NCBI GenBank assembly: GCA_048263775.1
Contig: JBLXDU010000006.1
Coordinates: 124,001 to 188,000, forward strand
Direction: 5' to 3'
DNA from: UBA1479 sp048263775
GTDB taxonomy: Bacteria; Pseudomonadota; Alphaproteobacteria; Rhodospirillales; Casp-alpha2
Length of the DNA stretch: 64,000 nt
Shown here: one piece after another, positions 10,017-18,260 of the stretch
How positions within the stretch are numbered: position 1 is the first letter of the stretch
How the letters are laid out: every line of letters starts with the position of its first letter
Program-made: the position numbers and the translations under genes
The notes under the pieces: model-generated
What the model was told of the DNA's origin: nothing
Database searches by the model: none
Seen by the model: the letters and a program-made list of their open reading frames with translations, nothing else

Positions 10017-10156
10017 AACGGCATTCCTCGAAAATCCGGGTGTGGGTCAGCATATAGGAAACACAGCCCGGATATCCATCGTGGCTCTCGAAAGCGTGAC
10101 CGGGGAACGGTGCCGTCGCGCCATTTTTCTTGGATCGGGCGAGGATCAGCCATATT

Positions 10157-10324
10157 ATGGCGGTTATGCAACGGCAGATCGCACTCGCCGCCCTGGTCGG
10201 CATGGCTGCTTTGATCTTCGCGCCCGAACTGAGGGACGCGGGGGCGTTCGTGCTGTCGAAAAGCCTGGATGCCAATGCGATCAAGGTGGTTCAGAACAGC
10301 CTGTACGGGCTGGGATGCTTCTAA
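10157..10324 (+). CDS. Small hypothetical protein with hydrophobic N-terminus
   Basis: A possible 55-residue protein. ATG codons at 10157 and 10166 are both usable. A hydrophobic helix (residues 7-22) may be a signal peptide or a single membrane anchor, followed by a short polar tail ending in GLGCF. It is 27 bases upstream of the oxygenase-like gene on the same strand. I do not recognise it, and the call rests on codon plausibility and position. Confidence 0.4.
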   Translation: MAVMQRQIALAALVGMAALIFAPELRDAGAFVLSKSLDANAIKVVQNSLYGLGCF

Positions 10325-10351
10325 CCCGCCGCAGAGCGGCCTGCGCCTGAC

Positions 10352-10990
10352 ATGTCCGACACTTCTCAAGACGGTATCCTCGACCTGTGGCCGACCAAGC
10401 TGGTCCGTCGGCACCTGACGGGGTTTGAGGAACCGACCCAGGCCCTGGTCAAACTGATCCGCGATATGGAGCGGGTGAACAAGAACCTGACCACGGATTA
10501 CCTGGCGCCCGATTTCTTCAACCTGGACGACCCCGCCGTCGGCTGGCTGCGCGAACAGATCAACCAGACCGTGATTGATTACCTGCGCGCCATCGGCATC
10601 GATTACGACGTGAAATGGACCATCCAGGGCTGGCCCAACATCAACCGCCTGGGCGATTACCACGACGCCCACAATCATCCGGGATCGTACCTGTCGGGGA
10701 CCTATTACCTGAAGATGCCGGGGGTGAAGGAGCCCATGCGCAACCGCGCCGACCTGCGTCCCTCGCACATCACGTTCTACGATCCGCGCCCGGGCGTGAA
10801 CATGACGGCAATCGCCAAGGATCCCTATGTCGATCCGGAATTCACGGTGCTGCCCGAACCGGGCCTGCTGATGATGTGGCCGGCCTTCCTCAGCCACTTC
10901 ATCCATCCGAATCTGTCCAAGGACACCCGGGTCTCGGTCAGTTTCAACATCGTGCTCAAGTGGCAGGACCACTACGTGCCGCGGCAGTAG
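10352..10990 (+). CDS. Putative 2OG-Fe(II) oxygenase (TIGR02466-type)
   Basis: A 212-residue protein resembling the 2OG-Fe(II) oxygenase family often annotated TIGR02466. Typical features are the HNHPGSYLSGTYYL block near residues 108-121, where a histidine and nearby acidic residue are candidate iron ligands, a distal histidine in FLSHFIHP near 185-190, and the arginine in DTRVSVSFN near 195 that would bind 2-oxoglutarate. The substrate is unknown. The family occurs widely in marine bacteria and cyanophages. It starts at ATG 10352 without a strong ribosome-binding site. Confidence 0.78.
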   Translation: MSDTSQDGILDLWPTKLVRRHLTGFEEPTQALVKLIRDMERVNKNLTTDYLAPDFFNLDDPAVGWLREQINQTVIDYLRAIGIDYDVKWTIQGWPNINRLGDYHDAHNHPGSYLSGTYYLKMPGVKEPMRNRADLRPSHITFYDPRPGVNMTAIAKDPYVDPEFTVLPEPGLLMMWPAFLSHFIHPNLSKDTRVSVSFNIVLKWQDHYVPRQ

Positions 10991-11080
10991 CTAATGGCAG
11001 CCGAAACGGACTGGACAGTGGGCTGAACCGGTCCCTAGAGTCATCCAAGACAAACCGATAGGGCTGGGAGGCACCAAGGC

Positions 11081-11347
11081 ATGGACAGATCGCGTGCGTT
11101 TTTTTGGGCGGCGGCCCTGGTGCTCACCGTTTTCACCGCCGACATTCTGATCGCCAAGGCACAGATTATCGCGGGAAACACAATCCCCTTGCACCTTCCA
11201 GAATGGTTGCAGTTTCTGACCTTGCTGTTGGCTGTCGTATTTTTTGTGGTTGGCACCTTGATCCGCGAACGACAGGAGGCGGATGATGACAATGCCGAGA
11301 CCGCTATTCACGACGACGGTCGGCCGGACCCGCAATCCGCAAGGTGA
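11081..11347 (+). CDS. Small membrane protein, hypothetical
   Basis: An 88-residue protein with two predicted membrane helices (about residues 7-25 and 43-62) and a short acidic cytoplasmic tail. A GGGAGG ribosome-binding site lies nine bases before the ATG. It ends 43 bases before the TRAP binding-protein gene on the same strand, so it may be the first gene of that operon. It is not a DctQ subunit, which is present separately. Function unknown. Confidence 0.65.
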   Translation: MDRSRAFFWAAALVLTVFTADILIAKAQIIAGNTIPLHLPEWLQFLTLLLAVVFFVVGTLIRERQEADDDNAETAIHDDGRPDPQSAR

Positions 11348-11390
11348 CGCCCGCAGTCCGTATCAAAACCGTCTTTGGGAGGAGACAACG

Positions 11391-12557
11391 ATGTCAGACA
11401 AGCTTCAGCTCGAAAACGTGTTCCAGACGCCCATCGATCGTCGGCGCTTCTGGCAGTTGACAAAAACGTACGGCTTTACCGCCCTGGCGGTGACGGCGGC
11501 GGGATCGGCCCTGTTCTCCGAACAGGCTGTGGCGCAGACAGCCAAGGAAGAAAACGAACGTCAGAAGGCCGCCAAGACGACCATGAATCTGGCCACTGAA
11601 TATGTCATCGGGGCCACCCGATACTATCCGCTGGTGCAGCTGAACCTGAAGGAAAACATCCAGAACCTGACCAATGGCGAGGTCTATGTGAAGTTGTCTC
11701 CGGGCGGCGTGTTGGGCAAGGGCGGGCAACTTGTATCCAAGGTTCAGTCCAACACCATTCAGGCGGCACAGCATTCCGTGTCCAATTTCGCGCCCTTCGC
11801 GCCGGCCATTGATCTCATCAACGTGCCTTACTGGGCCAACACCAATCAGAAGTTCACCAATCTGGTCACGTCCAAGGCCTGGAAGGATGATGTCCATACC
11901 AAGGTCAACGAGAAGGGCTTCGAGGTTCTGCTTTATCTCGTGCTTGATCCGCGCACGGCATCAACTCGCAATGGATTTGGCAAGGTTCTGAAAACGCCGG
12001 AAGACATGAAAGGCATGAAGTTTCGTGTGCCCGGCTCCAAGATTCTGCAGCAGTTCTATCGCATGGCCGGCGCCAATCCGACGCCCGTGGCCTGGGGTGA
12101 AACACCGACCGCTATCAAGGAAGGGGTCGCCGACGGCTTGGATCCGGCGCTCGTGGCCCTGTATGCTGCCGGCTTCAGCGGCCTTTTGGAAACCGTGTCG
12201 TTCATCAAGTCGGTCGAAGATGCTCAGGTCTATTCCTGCAACCTGCAATGGTTGCGCAGCCTGCCGGAAAGTACCCAGGCCGGTATCCGCACCGCCGCTG
12301 ACATCACCTTCCAGCAGAACCTGGCCCAGGTGCCCGCATCGCGCGCTTATGCCATGGCGGAAATGGCGAAGGGCGGCACCAAATACTATGTCCCTAACGA
12401 GGCTGAATTGCAGCAGTGGAAGGAAGTGACTGGCGCCCAGCGCCCGGAATGGAACGACCTGAAAGTCCAGCTTGCCGGGAGCCTGGCCAAGTTCGGCGCC
12501 TTTCAGGAAGCGGCAGAAACCCAGGGTCAGTACTACGTGGACGACGTTAAGGGCTGA
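11391..12557 (+). CDS. TRAP transporter substrate-binding protein (DctP family), first system
   Basis: A 388-residue periplasmic solute receptor. The N-terminus has a twin-arginine-like motif (DRRRFWQL) and a hydrophobic stretch ending in AVAQ, so export is probably by the Tat route. The mature part has the DctP fold, with the conserved arginine in GMKFRVPGS near residue 208 that usually binds the substrate carboxylate, followed by NPTPVAWGETPTA. I choose ATG 11391 because it directly follows GGGAGGAG. It is followed by a hairpin and then DctQ and DctM genes. The substrate is unknown, probably an organic acid. Confidence 0.93.
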   Translation: MSDKLQLENVFQTPIDRRRFWQLTKTYGFTALAVTAAGSALFSEQAVAQTAKEENERQKAAKTTMNLATEYVIGATRYYPLVQLNLKENIQNLTNGEVYVKLSPGGVLGKGGQLVSKVQSNTIQAAQHSVSNFAPFAPAIDLINVPYWANTNQKFTNLVTSKAWKDDVHTKVNEKGFEVLLYLVLDPRTASTRNGFGKVLKTPEDMKGMKFRVPGSKILQQFYRMAGANPTPVAWGETPTAIKEGVADGLDPALVALYAAGFSGLLETVSFIKSVEDAQVYSCNLQWLRSLPESTQAGIRTAADITFQQNLAQVPASRAYAMAEMAKGGTKYYVPNEAELQQWKEVTGAQRPEWNDLKVQLAGSLAKFGAFQEAAETQGQYYVDDVKG

Positions 12558-12571
12558 AGCCCACCCAAGTG

Positions 12572-12600
12572 TGGCGGGCTGCCTGCGGCCCGCCATTTTT
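12572..12600 (+). terminator. Attenuating hairpin between TRAP dctP and dctQ
   Basis: An eight-pair stem (TGGCGGGC with GCCCGCCA, eight-base loop) followed by TTTTT. It has the form of an intrinsic terminator but lies inside the operon, so it probably lowers expression of the permease genes relative to the binding protein. Confidence 0.75.
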
Positions 12601-12627
12601 CTGCAAATTCATGAGATATAGACCGCG

Positions 12628-13146
12628 ATGACGCGCGCGATTCTACGCACCATCGACCAGAACGGCGAACGCTACTTGCTTCTCGTCTTCTACGCCCTTG
12701 TCGTCGCCGTTATTGGCGTTGAGGTCGTGCGCCGGTTTCTGCTGTCGTACTCGAGCATCTGGGGCGAGGAAATTGCCCGTTTTGCCTTCATCTATCTGAC
12801 ATGGGTGGGGGCCAGTGCCGGGGTCAAGAACCGCAGTCATATCCGCATCGACATCATCTATGGCTGGGTGCCGGAACGCCACCATGTCTGGCTGTATGTC
12901 TTTGCAGATTTGGCGACCATGGCGTTCGCGATCGTCGCGCTCTACTACTCAATGATCCCGATCCTCACGGCGATCGACTTTCATAACGTCACTGATGGAC
13001 TGCGCATCAATCGGACGTTTTTCCTGTTCGCCGTGCCGCTGGGATTTGCGATGACCCTGGGGCGCATCGTGCAGAACCTGGTGCGCGATATTGATGACTA
13101 CCGTGCCGGACGTCCGGTGTACCGCGGCAAGAAGTTGTTCGAGTGA
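12628..13146 (+). CDS. TRAP transporter small permease (DctQ family), first system
   Basis: A 172-residue protein with four predicted membrane helices and the DctQ features: EEIARFAFIYLTWVGASAG near residues 48-66 and KNRSHIRIDI directly after. It forms the membrane part of the TRAP transporter together with DctM. It follows the binding-protein gene after an attenuating hairpin and overlaps dctM by one base (TGATG). Confidence 0.93.
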   Translation: MTRAILRTIDQNGERYLLLVFYALVVAVIGVEVVRRFLLSYSSIWGEEIARFAFIYLTWVGASAGVKNRSHIRIDIIYGWVPERHHVWLYVFADLATMAFAIVALYYSMIPILTAIDFHNVTDGLRINRTFFLFAVPLGFAMTLGRIVQNLVRDIDDYRAGRPVYRGKKLFE

Positions 13147-14447
13147 TGTACCAACTATACGCCGCGTCAACGGAGCTGGGTTGGACGGTCTACGGGCCGG
13201 TTCTGGGCATGGCCGCCCTGATTTTGTTGGGGGTGCCGATCTGGGTTGTCCTGGGTCTGGGTACGACGCTGTTGTTGTCGGTCACCGAAGTTCTGCCGCT
13301 GACGTTGATCGGCGAAACACTGTTTTCCGGCATCGACAGCTTTTCCCTGATCGCCGTGCCGCTGTTCATTCTGACGGGCGACGTCATCGTCACCACGCGC
13401 ATGTCGCATAAGCTCTTGGGCTTAGCTGAAGCCTCATTGGGCTGGATCCGCTCCGGCTTGGGAACCTCGACGGTCATGGGCTGCGGCTTTTTCGCCTGCA
13501 TCTCGGGCTCCGACGCCGCCGATGCGGCGGCGCTCGGGCGCATCACCATTCCGCATCTGGTGGCGAGAGGATATCCGCTGCCCTATGCATGTGCCCTGGT
13601 GGCCAGCGGTGCGACTACCGGCATTCTGATCCCGCCGTCCATTTCATACATCATCATTGGCCTGACATTGGGCATCTCGGCGTCGACACTGTTCCTGGCC
13701 GCTGCTCTGCCGGGGGTAATGGTTCTGCTCGCCATTATTCTGACCAATGTCGCCGTGAACCGGGTGCGCGGCTATGAACGCAGTTCGGGTGCTTTTTCCA
13801 TGCCGGCGTTTGGCCGCGCCTTCTGGGCGGCGCGTTATGCCCTGCTGGTGCCGTTCATCATTCTGGGCGGGATCTATTCCGGCATTTTCACGCCCACGGA
13901 ATCGGCCTCGGTGGCGGTGCTGACCGCAATCGCCATCGGTTTTGGCACGAAACAGCTACGCCTATCGGATATCCCCCGCATGATGGAACGCTCAGCCGAA
14001 GTAAACGGTGTCATCGCGCCGATCATCGGCATTGCCTTATTGCTGGCGCAAGCCCTCGCGGCCCTCGGTGTGCCACAGGCTTTCGTTGGCACCATCACCA
14101 CCCTGACCACCGAGCCCTGGATCGTGGTCCTGCTGATGCTGGGCGTGTTCGTGATCGCCGGATGTGTCATGGAGACGACGCCGAATATCGTTATCCTGGC
14201 GCCGCTGATGCTGCCGCTGGCTCAGGAAATCGGCATGGACAGCATCCATTTCTGCATTTTCATGGTCACGGCCCTGGGCGTTGGCTTTATCACGCCGCCG
14301 CTCGGCCTCAATCTGTTCGTGCTGTCCGGCCTGACGGGGGTGCCGGTGATGCAGATCGCTGTACGCGCCATACCCTATGTCTTGACCATGTTGGTGATTG
14401 TTCTGTTGCTTGCCTTCGTGCCGTGGTTGTCGCGGTGGGCGATCTAA
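13146..14447 (+). CDS. TRAP transporter large permease (DctM family), first system
   Basis: A 433-residue protein with about twelve membrane segments. It has the DctM features SGSDAADAAALGRI near residue 119, a TTGILIPPSISYIIIG loop near 157, and a GVGFITPPLGLNLFV block near the C-terminus. It is the sodium- or proton-coupled translocation subunit. The ATG at 13146 shares its A with the dctQ stop codon; a GTG one codon earlier is an alternative start. It ends seven bases from the end of the convergent second TRAP system, with no room for separate terminators. Confidence 0.94.
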   Translation: MYQLYAASTELGWTVYGPVLGMAALILLGVPIWVVLGLGTTLLLSVTEVLPLTLIGETLFSGIDSFSLIAVPLFILTGDVIVTTRMSHKLLGLAEASLGWIRSGLGTSTVMGCGFFACISGSDAADAAALGRITIPHLVARGYPLPYACALVASGATTGILIPPSISYIIIGLTLGISASTLFLAAALPGVMVLLAIILTNVAVNRVRGYERSSGAFSMPAFGRAFWAARYALLVPFIILGGIYSGIFTPTESASVAVLTAIAIGFGTKQLRLSDIPRMMERSAEVNGVIAPIIGIALLLAQALAALGVPQAFVGTITTLTTEPWIVVLLMLGVFVIAGCVMETTPNIVILAPLMLPLAQEIGMDSIHFCIFMVTALGVGFITPPLGLNLFVLSGLTGVPVMQIAVRAIPYVLTMLVIVLLLAFVPWLSRWAI

Positions 14448-14454
14448 ACAAGCG

Positions 14455-15780
14455 CTACCACCCGATCGCCTTGGGCAGCCAGGTAGCGATTTCCGGGAAA
14501 GTGAACAGCAGTCCCAGCGCCACCATCTGCAGCAAAATGAACGGAATGACGCCCCGGTAGATGTCGCCGGTGGTGATTTCCGGCGGCGCCACGCCCTTGA
14601 GAAAGAACAGGGCCCAGCCGAAGGGCGGGGTCAGGAACGAGGTCTGCAGGTTCATGGCGACCAGGATCGACAGCCACACCATGTCGACGCCCGAATTGGC
14701 GAACACGGGCAGGAACAGGGGCAGGGCGATGTAGGAAATCTCGATCCATTCCAGGAAGAAGCCCAGCACGAAGATCACCGCCATCATGAACAGAAGGTCG
14801 GCGGTCACGCCGCCCGGGATGAAGTCGAACATGTAGCCGACCAGGTGTTCGCCGCCGAGACCTCGGAACGCCAGGCCGAAGGGTTGGGCGCAGATCAGGA
14901 TGAAGAACACCATGGCAGAGGTCAAAAGCGTGCTTTTGCAGACGTCCGCCAAGACGCGCAGGTTCAGCCGCCCGCCCATGAGGGCCAGGATGAGGGAGCC
15001 GAGGGCGCCCATGGAGGCGGCCTCCGTCGGTGCCGCGACGCCGCCGACGATGGAGCCCAGCACGGCGAAGATCAGCACCAGCGGCGGCAGCACGACCTGC
15101 ACCAGCTTGATCAGCAACTCGCGCCGGCCCATGGCATCGCGTTCGGCCTCAGGGATGGCGGGGGCCATGTCGGGGCGGAAGTAGCCGAGCAGCAACAGGT
15201 AGAGGGCAAGAATCCCGGCCAGCATCAGGCCCGGCACCATGGCGGCGGCGAACAGCGTGCCCACGGACAGGCCCAGGATGTCGGCCAGCAGGATCAGCAC
15301 CAGGCTGGGCGGAATGATTTGCCCCAGCGTGCCCGAGGCGCAAATGGTGCCGCAGGCAAGCCCTTTGTCGTAGCCGCGCCGAACCAGGGGACCCAGCGCC
15401 AACAGGCCGACGGTGACGACTGTGGCCCCGACGATGCCCGACGATGCCCCCATCAGCACGCCGACGATGATGATGGCGAGCCCCATACCGCCGCGAAGGC
15501 GCCCCATGGCGTGGCCGATGACGTCGATCAGGTCCTCGGCCATGCGGGATTTTTCCAGCATCACCCCCATGAAGATGAACAGCGGCAATGCCAGCAGGGT
15601 GTAATTGGTGACCACGCCGTGAATGCGCCCCGGCAACAGCCCGAACAGGCTGGTTCCGAAGCCGAGATAGCCGAACAGCAGGCCGGAGACGGCCAGCGAA
15701 ATGGCGACGGGAATGCCGATCACCAGAAGTCCGAAGAAGCCACCGATCATGCCGATGGCGAGCAGTTCCATCTCCGTCAT
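14455..15780 (-). CDS. TRAP transporter large permease (DctM family), second system
   Basis: A 441-residue polytopic protein of the DctM family. Visible signatures are a GASSGIVGATVVTVG region near residue 110, the CASGTLGQIIPPSLVLILLADILG block near 150, and LTPPFGWALFFLKG near the C-terminus. The start is the ATG that overlaps the dctQ stop codon (ATGA). The sequence differs clearly from the first system and resembles the mannitol/chloroaromatic-type TRAP branch, so the two transporters are likely to have different substrates. Confidence 0.93.
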   Translation of the reverse strand: MTEMELLAIGMIGGFFGLLVIGIPVAISLAVSGLLFGYLGFGTSLFGLLPGRIHGVVTNYTLLALPLFIFMGVMLEKSRMAEDLIDVIGHAMGRLRGGMGLAIIIVGVLMGASSGIVGATVVTVGLLALGPLVRRGYDKGLACGTICASGTLGQIIPPSLVLILLADILGLSVGTLFAAAMVPGLMLAGILALYLLLLGYFRPDMAPAIPEAERDAMGRRELLIKLVQVVLPPLVLIFAVLGSIVGGVAAPTEAASMGALGSLILALMGGRLNLRVLADVCKSTLLTSAMVFFILICAQPFGLAFRGLGGEHLVGYMFDFIPGGVTADLLFMMAVIFVLGFFLEWIEISYIALPLFLPVFANSGVDMVWLSILVAMNLQTSFLTPPFGWALFFLKGVAPPEITTGDIYRGVIPFILLQMVALGLLFTFPEIATWLPKAIGW

Positions 15781-16319
15781 TGCGCGCCAACCCGTTCGGC
15801 GCGCGCGGCGGCGAAGGTGGTAAGGGCACTCAGGGCTTGGCTGATCGCCTGTAGGCCGAGAAGCCCGAAGCCCAGGGGAATGAAGGCTTTCAGAACCCAA
15901 CGATACGGCAGGCCACCGGGATCGGGCGAGCCTTCAAGAATGCCGTAGGACTGCTGCACGTAGGGCAGGGACAGCACGACGATGGTGACGGAAACCCCGA
16001 TCACGAGAAAATCCGTGATCAGGTCGACCACCGCCTGCCAATGGACGGGCAGGCGGGCATAGAGGAAATCCACGCGCACATGCTCGCCCTTCTGCATGGC
16101 ATAGGACATGCCGATCAGGGCAATGGGCGAGACCAGATGCCATTCCAGTTCCTGCAGGGCGACGGAGCTGATGTTGAGGCCGTAGCGGGTGAGCACGTTG
16201 CCCGCGACGACAAAGACCATGAGCAGGCCGCAAGCGGCCGCGAGACGGCCCGCCCATTCCACCGGAATGAGCAAGGCCGCTTCGAGACGCCGCAGGCCCG
16301 AGGGGCTGCGTGGATTCAT
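15777..16319 (-). CDS. TRAP transporter small permease (DctQ family), second system
   Basis: A 180-residue four-helix protein with the DctQ pattern: LQELEWHLVSPIALIGMSYA near residues 56-75, then KGEHVRVDFLYARLP. It partners the DctM encoded directly downstream, to which it is coupled by ATGA. It starts 20 bases after the binding-protein gene, without an intervening hairpin, unlike the first system. Confidence 0.93.
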   Translation of the reverse strand: MNPRSPSGLRRLEAALLIPVEWAGRLAAACGLLMVFVVAGNVLTRYGLNISSVALQELEWHLVSPIALIGMSYAMQKGEHVRVDFLYARLPVHWQAVVDLITDFLVIGVSVTIVVLSLPYVQQSYGILEGSPDPGGLPYRWVLKAFIPLGFGLLGLQAISQALSALTTFAAARAERVGAQ

Positions 16320-16339
16320 GTGCGATTACCTCGCCCGTG

Positions 16340-17431
16340 TTAAGACGAGATCATGCCCTGATAGGGCTTTTCCGAAATCGCTGCCCAAGACCGATGCTTG
16401 GCGCGGAAGGCCATGAAATGATCGTGAACCTTCTTGGTCAGCGGATCGGCGGCCGATTTTTCCGCCAAAACCTGTTCGGTCAGTGACTTCAGTTCGGCGA
16501 CGACCGCGTCGGGCAGGGTTTGGGCGATGACGCCGTGGTTGGTCACCAGATCCGTCAGGGCATCGGCGTTGTTGGCTTCACTCCAGGCGTGGCTGTCCAG
16601 GTTGCAGGCCTGGGCGCAGGATTTGACGATGGCCTGAAGATCCTTGGGCAGGCTGTCCCAGGCCTTCTTGTTCATCAGCAGTTCCGTCACGTTGGACGGC
16701 TCGTGCCAGCCGGTGGTGTAGTAGTACTTGGCGGCCTTGTGCAGGCCCATGCGGCGGTCCTGGAAGGGGCCGACGAATTCGGCCGCGTCGATCACGCCGC
16801 GTTCCAGGGCCGGGAAGATTTCCCCGCCGGGCAGCAGCTTCACGGCGACGCCGAGTTTTTCGTACACCTTGCCGGCCAGGCCCGGAATACGCATCTTCAG
16901 GCCGTCGAAATCCTTAACGGATTCAATGGGTTTCTTGAACCAGCCGGTCATCTGCACGCCCGTGTTGCCCATGGGCAGGGCGGTCAGTCCGTAATCGGCA
17001 TAGACCTCGTTCCACAGTTCCAGGCCGCCGGCGTGGTACATCCAGGCATTAACCCCCTGGAAGTTGAGACCGAAGGGCACGGTGGTGAAGTACTGCGCGG
17101 CGAAGATCTTGCCGGCCCAGTAATAGGCGTTGCCGGCGTTCATTTCGATGGTGCCGGCGCGAACAGCGTCGAAGCCTTCCTTGGGCGGGATCAGTTCACC
17201 GGCGGCGAAATGCTGGATATTCAGTCGGCCGTCCGACATTTCCTTCACGCGGGCGCAGAAGTCCGTGGGGCTGCCCGGGCCGACCGTATAGAAGGGGGCG
17301 CCGGCCGGATACATGTTGGTCATCTTCCAGTTGAAGGTGTCCTTGGCGCGGGCGATGGCCGGGGCGGCCAGCAGACTGCCGGCGGCGGCTCCGGCGGTGA
17401 CGGAGGCTTTCAAGAGGTCTCGGCGATTCAT
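16340..17431 (-). CDS. TRAP transporter substrate-binding protein (DctP family), second system
   Basis: A 363-residue periplasmic receptor with a clear Tat signal peptide: MNRRDLLKA, a hydrophobic core, then APAIARA around residue 29. The mature sequence contains LKMRIPGLAGKVYEKLG, with the ligand-binding arginine, and GEIFPALERGVIDAAEFVGP, both typical of DctP proteins of the mannitol/chloroaromatic-compound branch. The start at 17431 gives the full Tat signal; 14 more in-frame codons upstream are unlikely. It is first in the operon dctPQM on the minus strand, downstream of a hairpin-rich spacer. Confidence 0.93.
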   Translation of the reverse strand: MNRRDLLKASVTAGAAAGSLLAAPAIARAKDTFNWKMTNMYPAGAPFYTVGPGSPTDFCARVKEMSDGRLNIQHFAAGELIPPKEGFDAVRAGTIEMNAGNAYYWAGKIFAAQYFTTVPFGLNFQGVNAWMYHAGGLELWNEVYADYGLTALPMGNTGVQMTGWFKKPIESVKDFDGLKMRIPGLAGKVYEKLGVAVKLLPGGEIFPALERGVIDAAEFVGPFQDRRMGLHKAAKYYYTTGWHEPSNVTELLMNKKAWDSLPKDLQAIVKSCAQACNLDSHAWSEANNADALTDLVTNHGVIAQTLPDAVVAELKSLTEQVLAEKSAADPLTKKVHDHFMAFRAKHRSWAAISEKPYQGMISS

Positions 17432-17653
17432 GACGTTCTCACTTTTCCCTGTCTGGTTGGATTTTGAAGGCACCGGTTATGGTGATACGTGCCAAACGAA
17501 TGATCGGGGTGAACGCCGGGCGCCGTTGCCGGGCGGGTCGGTCCTTTTCTGAAATCCGAATCCGGTCAGGCAACTGCCTGATTTCCATATGAATTTGACA
17601 CTATCTAGCCTTGGTGGCCGGTAGTGGATTCGGTGTCGCTGTTTGTATGGGAA

Positions 17654-17873
17654 CCCGCGCCGTTGCGGGATGGAAATTGGCCACTGAAGGGCCGGGCCCA
17701 TGCGGGCCGAAACGAATTGGGCCGGACCGGGGCGCCCCCTTCCTATGGCTGACTGGGCCAAGGGGGCGCCACCGATCCGGCCGACGGAGTAAGGACGGGA
17801 CCACGCGCGGTGGGAGGTCCGCTTGAACGCCCGTCCTATAGCTACTCCGCCGGAACCCGTGGTGGTACGGGTT
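17654..17873. other. Hairpin-rich intergenic region, candidate structured RNA or palindromic element
   Basis: The 446-base gap 17432-17877 has no convincing gene, but five hairpins follow one another. They are 17654-17669 (CCCGC/GCGGG), 17695-17708 (GGCCC/GGGCC), 17720-17782 (outer GGCCGGA/TCCGGCC and a perfect 11-pair inner stem GGCGCCCCCTT/AAGGGGGCGCC), 17785-17849 (CGGAGTA and AGGACGGG pairing with CCCGTCCT and TACTCCG around a five-base bulge), and 17854-17873 (AACCCGT/ACGGGTT). It lies between the small gene at 17878 and dctP, all read on the minus strand, so it could be a leader RNA of the TRAP operon, an independent RNA, or an inserted palindromic repeat. None of the hairpins has a U-tract. 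Confidence 0.5.
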
Positions 17874-17877
17874 TAAA

Positions 17878-18081
17878 CTAGCGGGCGCCTGCGGTGTTCG
17901 GATGGATCAGGCCGTCCAAACCGTGGCGGATCGAACCGGCAACGCGGGCAATGCCGCGGCCGAGGGCGAACAAGTGATCGCGGACCGCTTCGGCGCGAAG
18001 CAATTCGGCTTCGTGCAGCATCCGCGTCATTTCTTCGGGGGAGATTTCTTTGTAGGTCGTATGTCCAATGATGTCGTTCAT
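17878..18081 (-). CDS. Small hypothetical protein, stress-type helical
   Basis: A 67-residue protein. The start at ATG 18081 follows AGGAG at seven bases; a longer frame to 18120 has no ribosome-binding site. It is basic at the C-terminal half and helical, with MTRMLHEAELLRAEAVRDHL followed by GRGIARVAGSIRHGLDGL, which recalls the short Arg-rich helical proteins often annotated DUF1127-like, though the match is not convincing. It is divergent from the LysR gene, with a palindrome between them. Confidence 0.65.
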   Translation of the reverse strand: MNDIIGHTTYKEISPEEMTRMLHEAELLRAEAVRDHLFALGRGIARVAGSIRHGLDGLIHPNTAGAR

Positions 18082-18140
18082 CTGAGGACTCCTTTCGAGG
18101 GTTGGTGTGCGGTTGGTCACTGATTCTGCGGCTGCTGCAA

Positions 18141-18158
18141 TGCAACAATCGTGTTGCA
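18141..18158. promoter_or_regulatory. Palindromic operator between small gene and LysR regulator
   Basis: TGCAACA-ATCG-TGTTGCA is a perfect seven-base inverted repeat with a four-base centre, flanked by two further TGCAA half-sites. It lies in the 179-base divergent region, just upstream of a TATAAT at 18165-18170 on the plus strand. It is a plausible binding site for the adjacent LysR-type regulator or another dimeric regulator; the assignment is inference. Confidence 0.5.
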
Positions 18159-18260
18159 GTGCAATATAATGGTAAGGTTACTCAGCGATAATCCCCTCGA
18201 AATGCACAAGGCTTGTGACTTTCGCGCACAAACGATAAAAAATTAATCAGGAATAAGTTA

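Noticed and set aside
11283..11390. N-terminal extension of the first TRAP binding protein
   Set aside because: It overlaps the preceding small membrane-protein gene, and the strong GGGAGGAG site directly precedes ATG 11391.
14398..15948. A 516-codon open frame on the plus strand, and a 486-codon one at 25098-26558 minus
   Set aside because: Both are antisense shadows of permease genes (the second DctM and aapQ/aapM); their charged low-complexity composition is the mirror of hydrophobic codons.
17601..17826. Small open frames on both strands in the hairpin-rich spacer
   Set aside because: Pro/Arg-rich translations explained by palindromic GC-rich DNA, without ribosome-binding sites.
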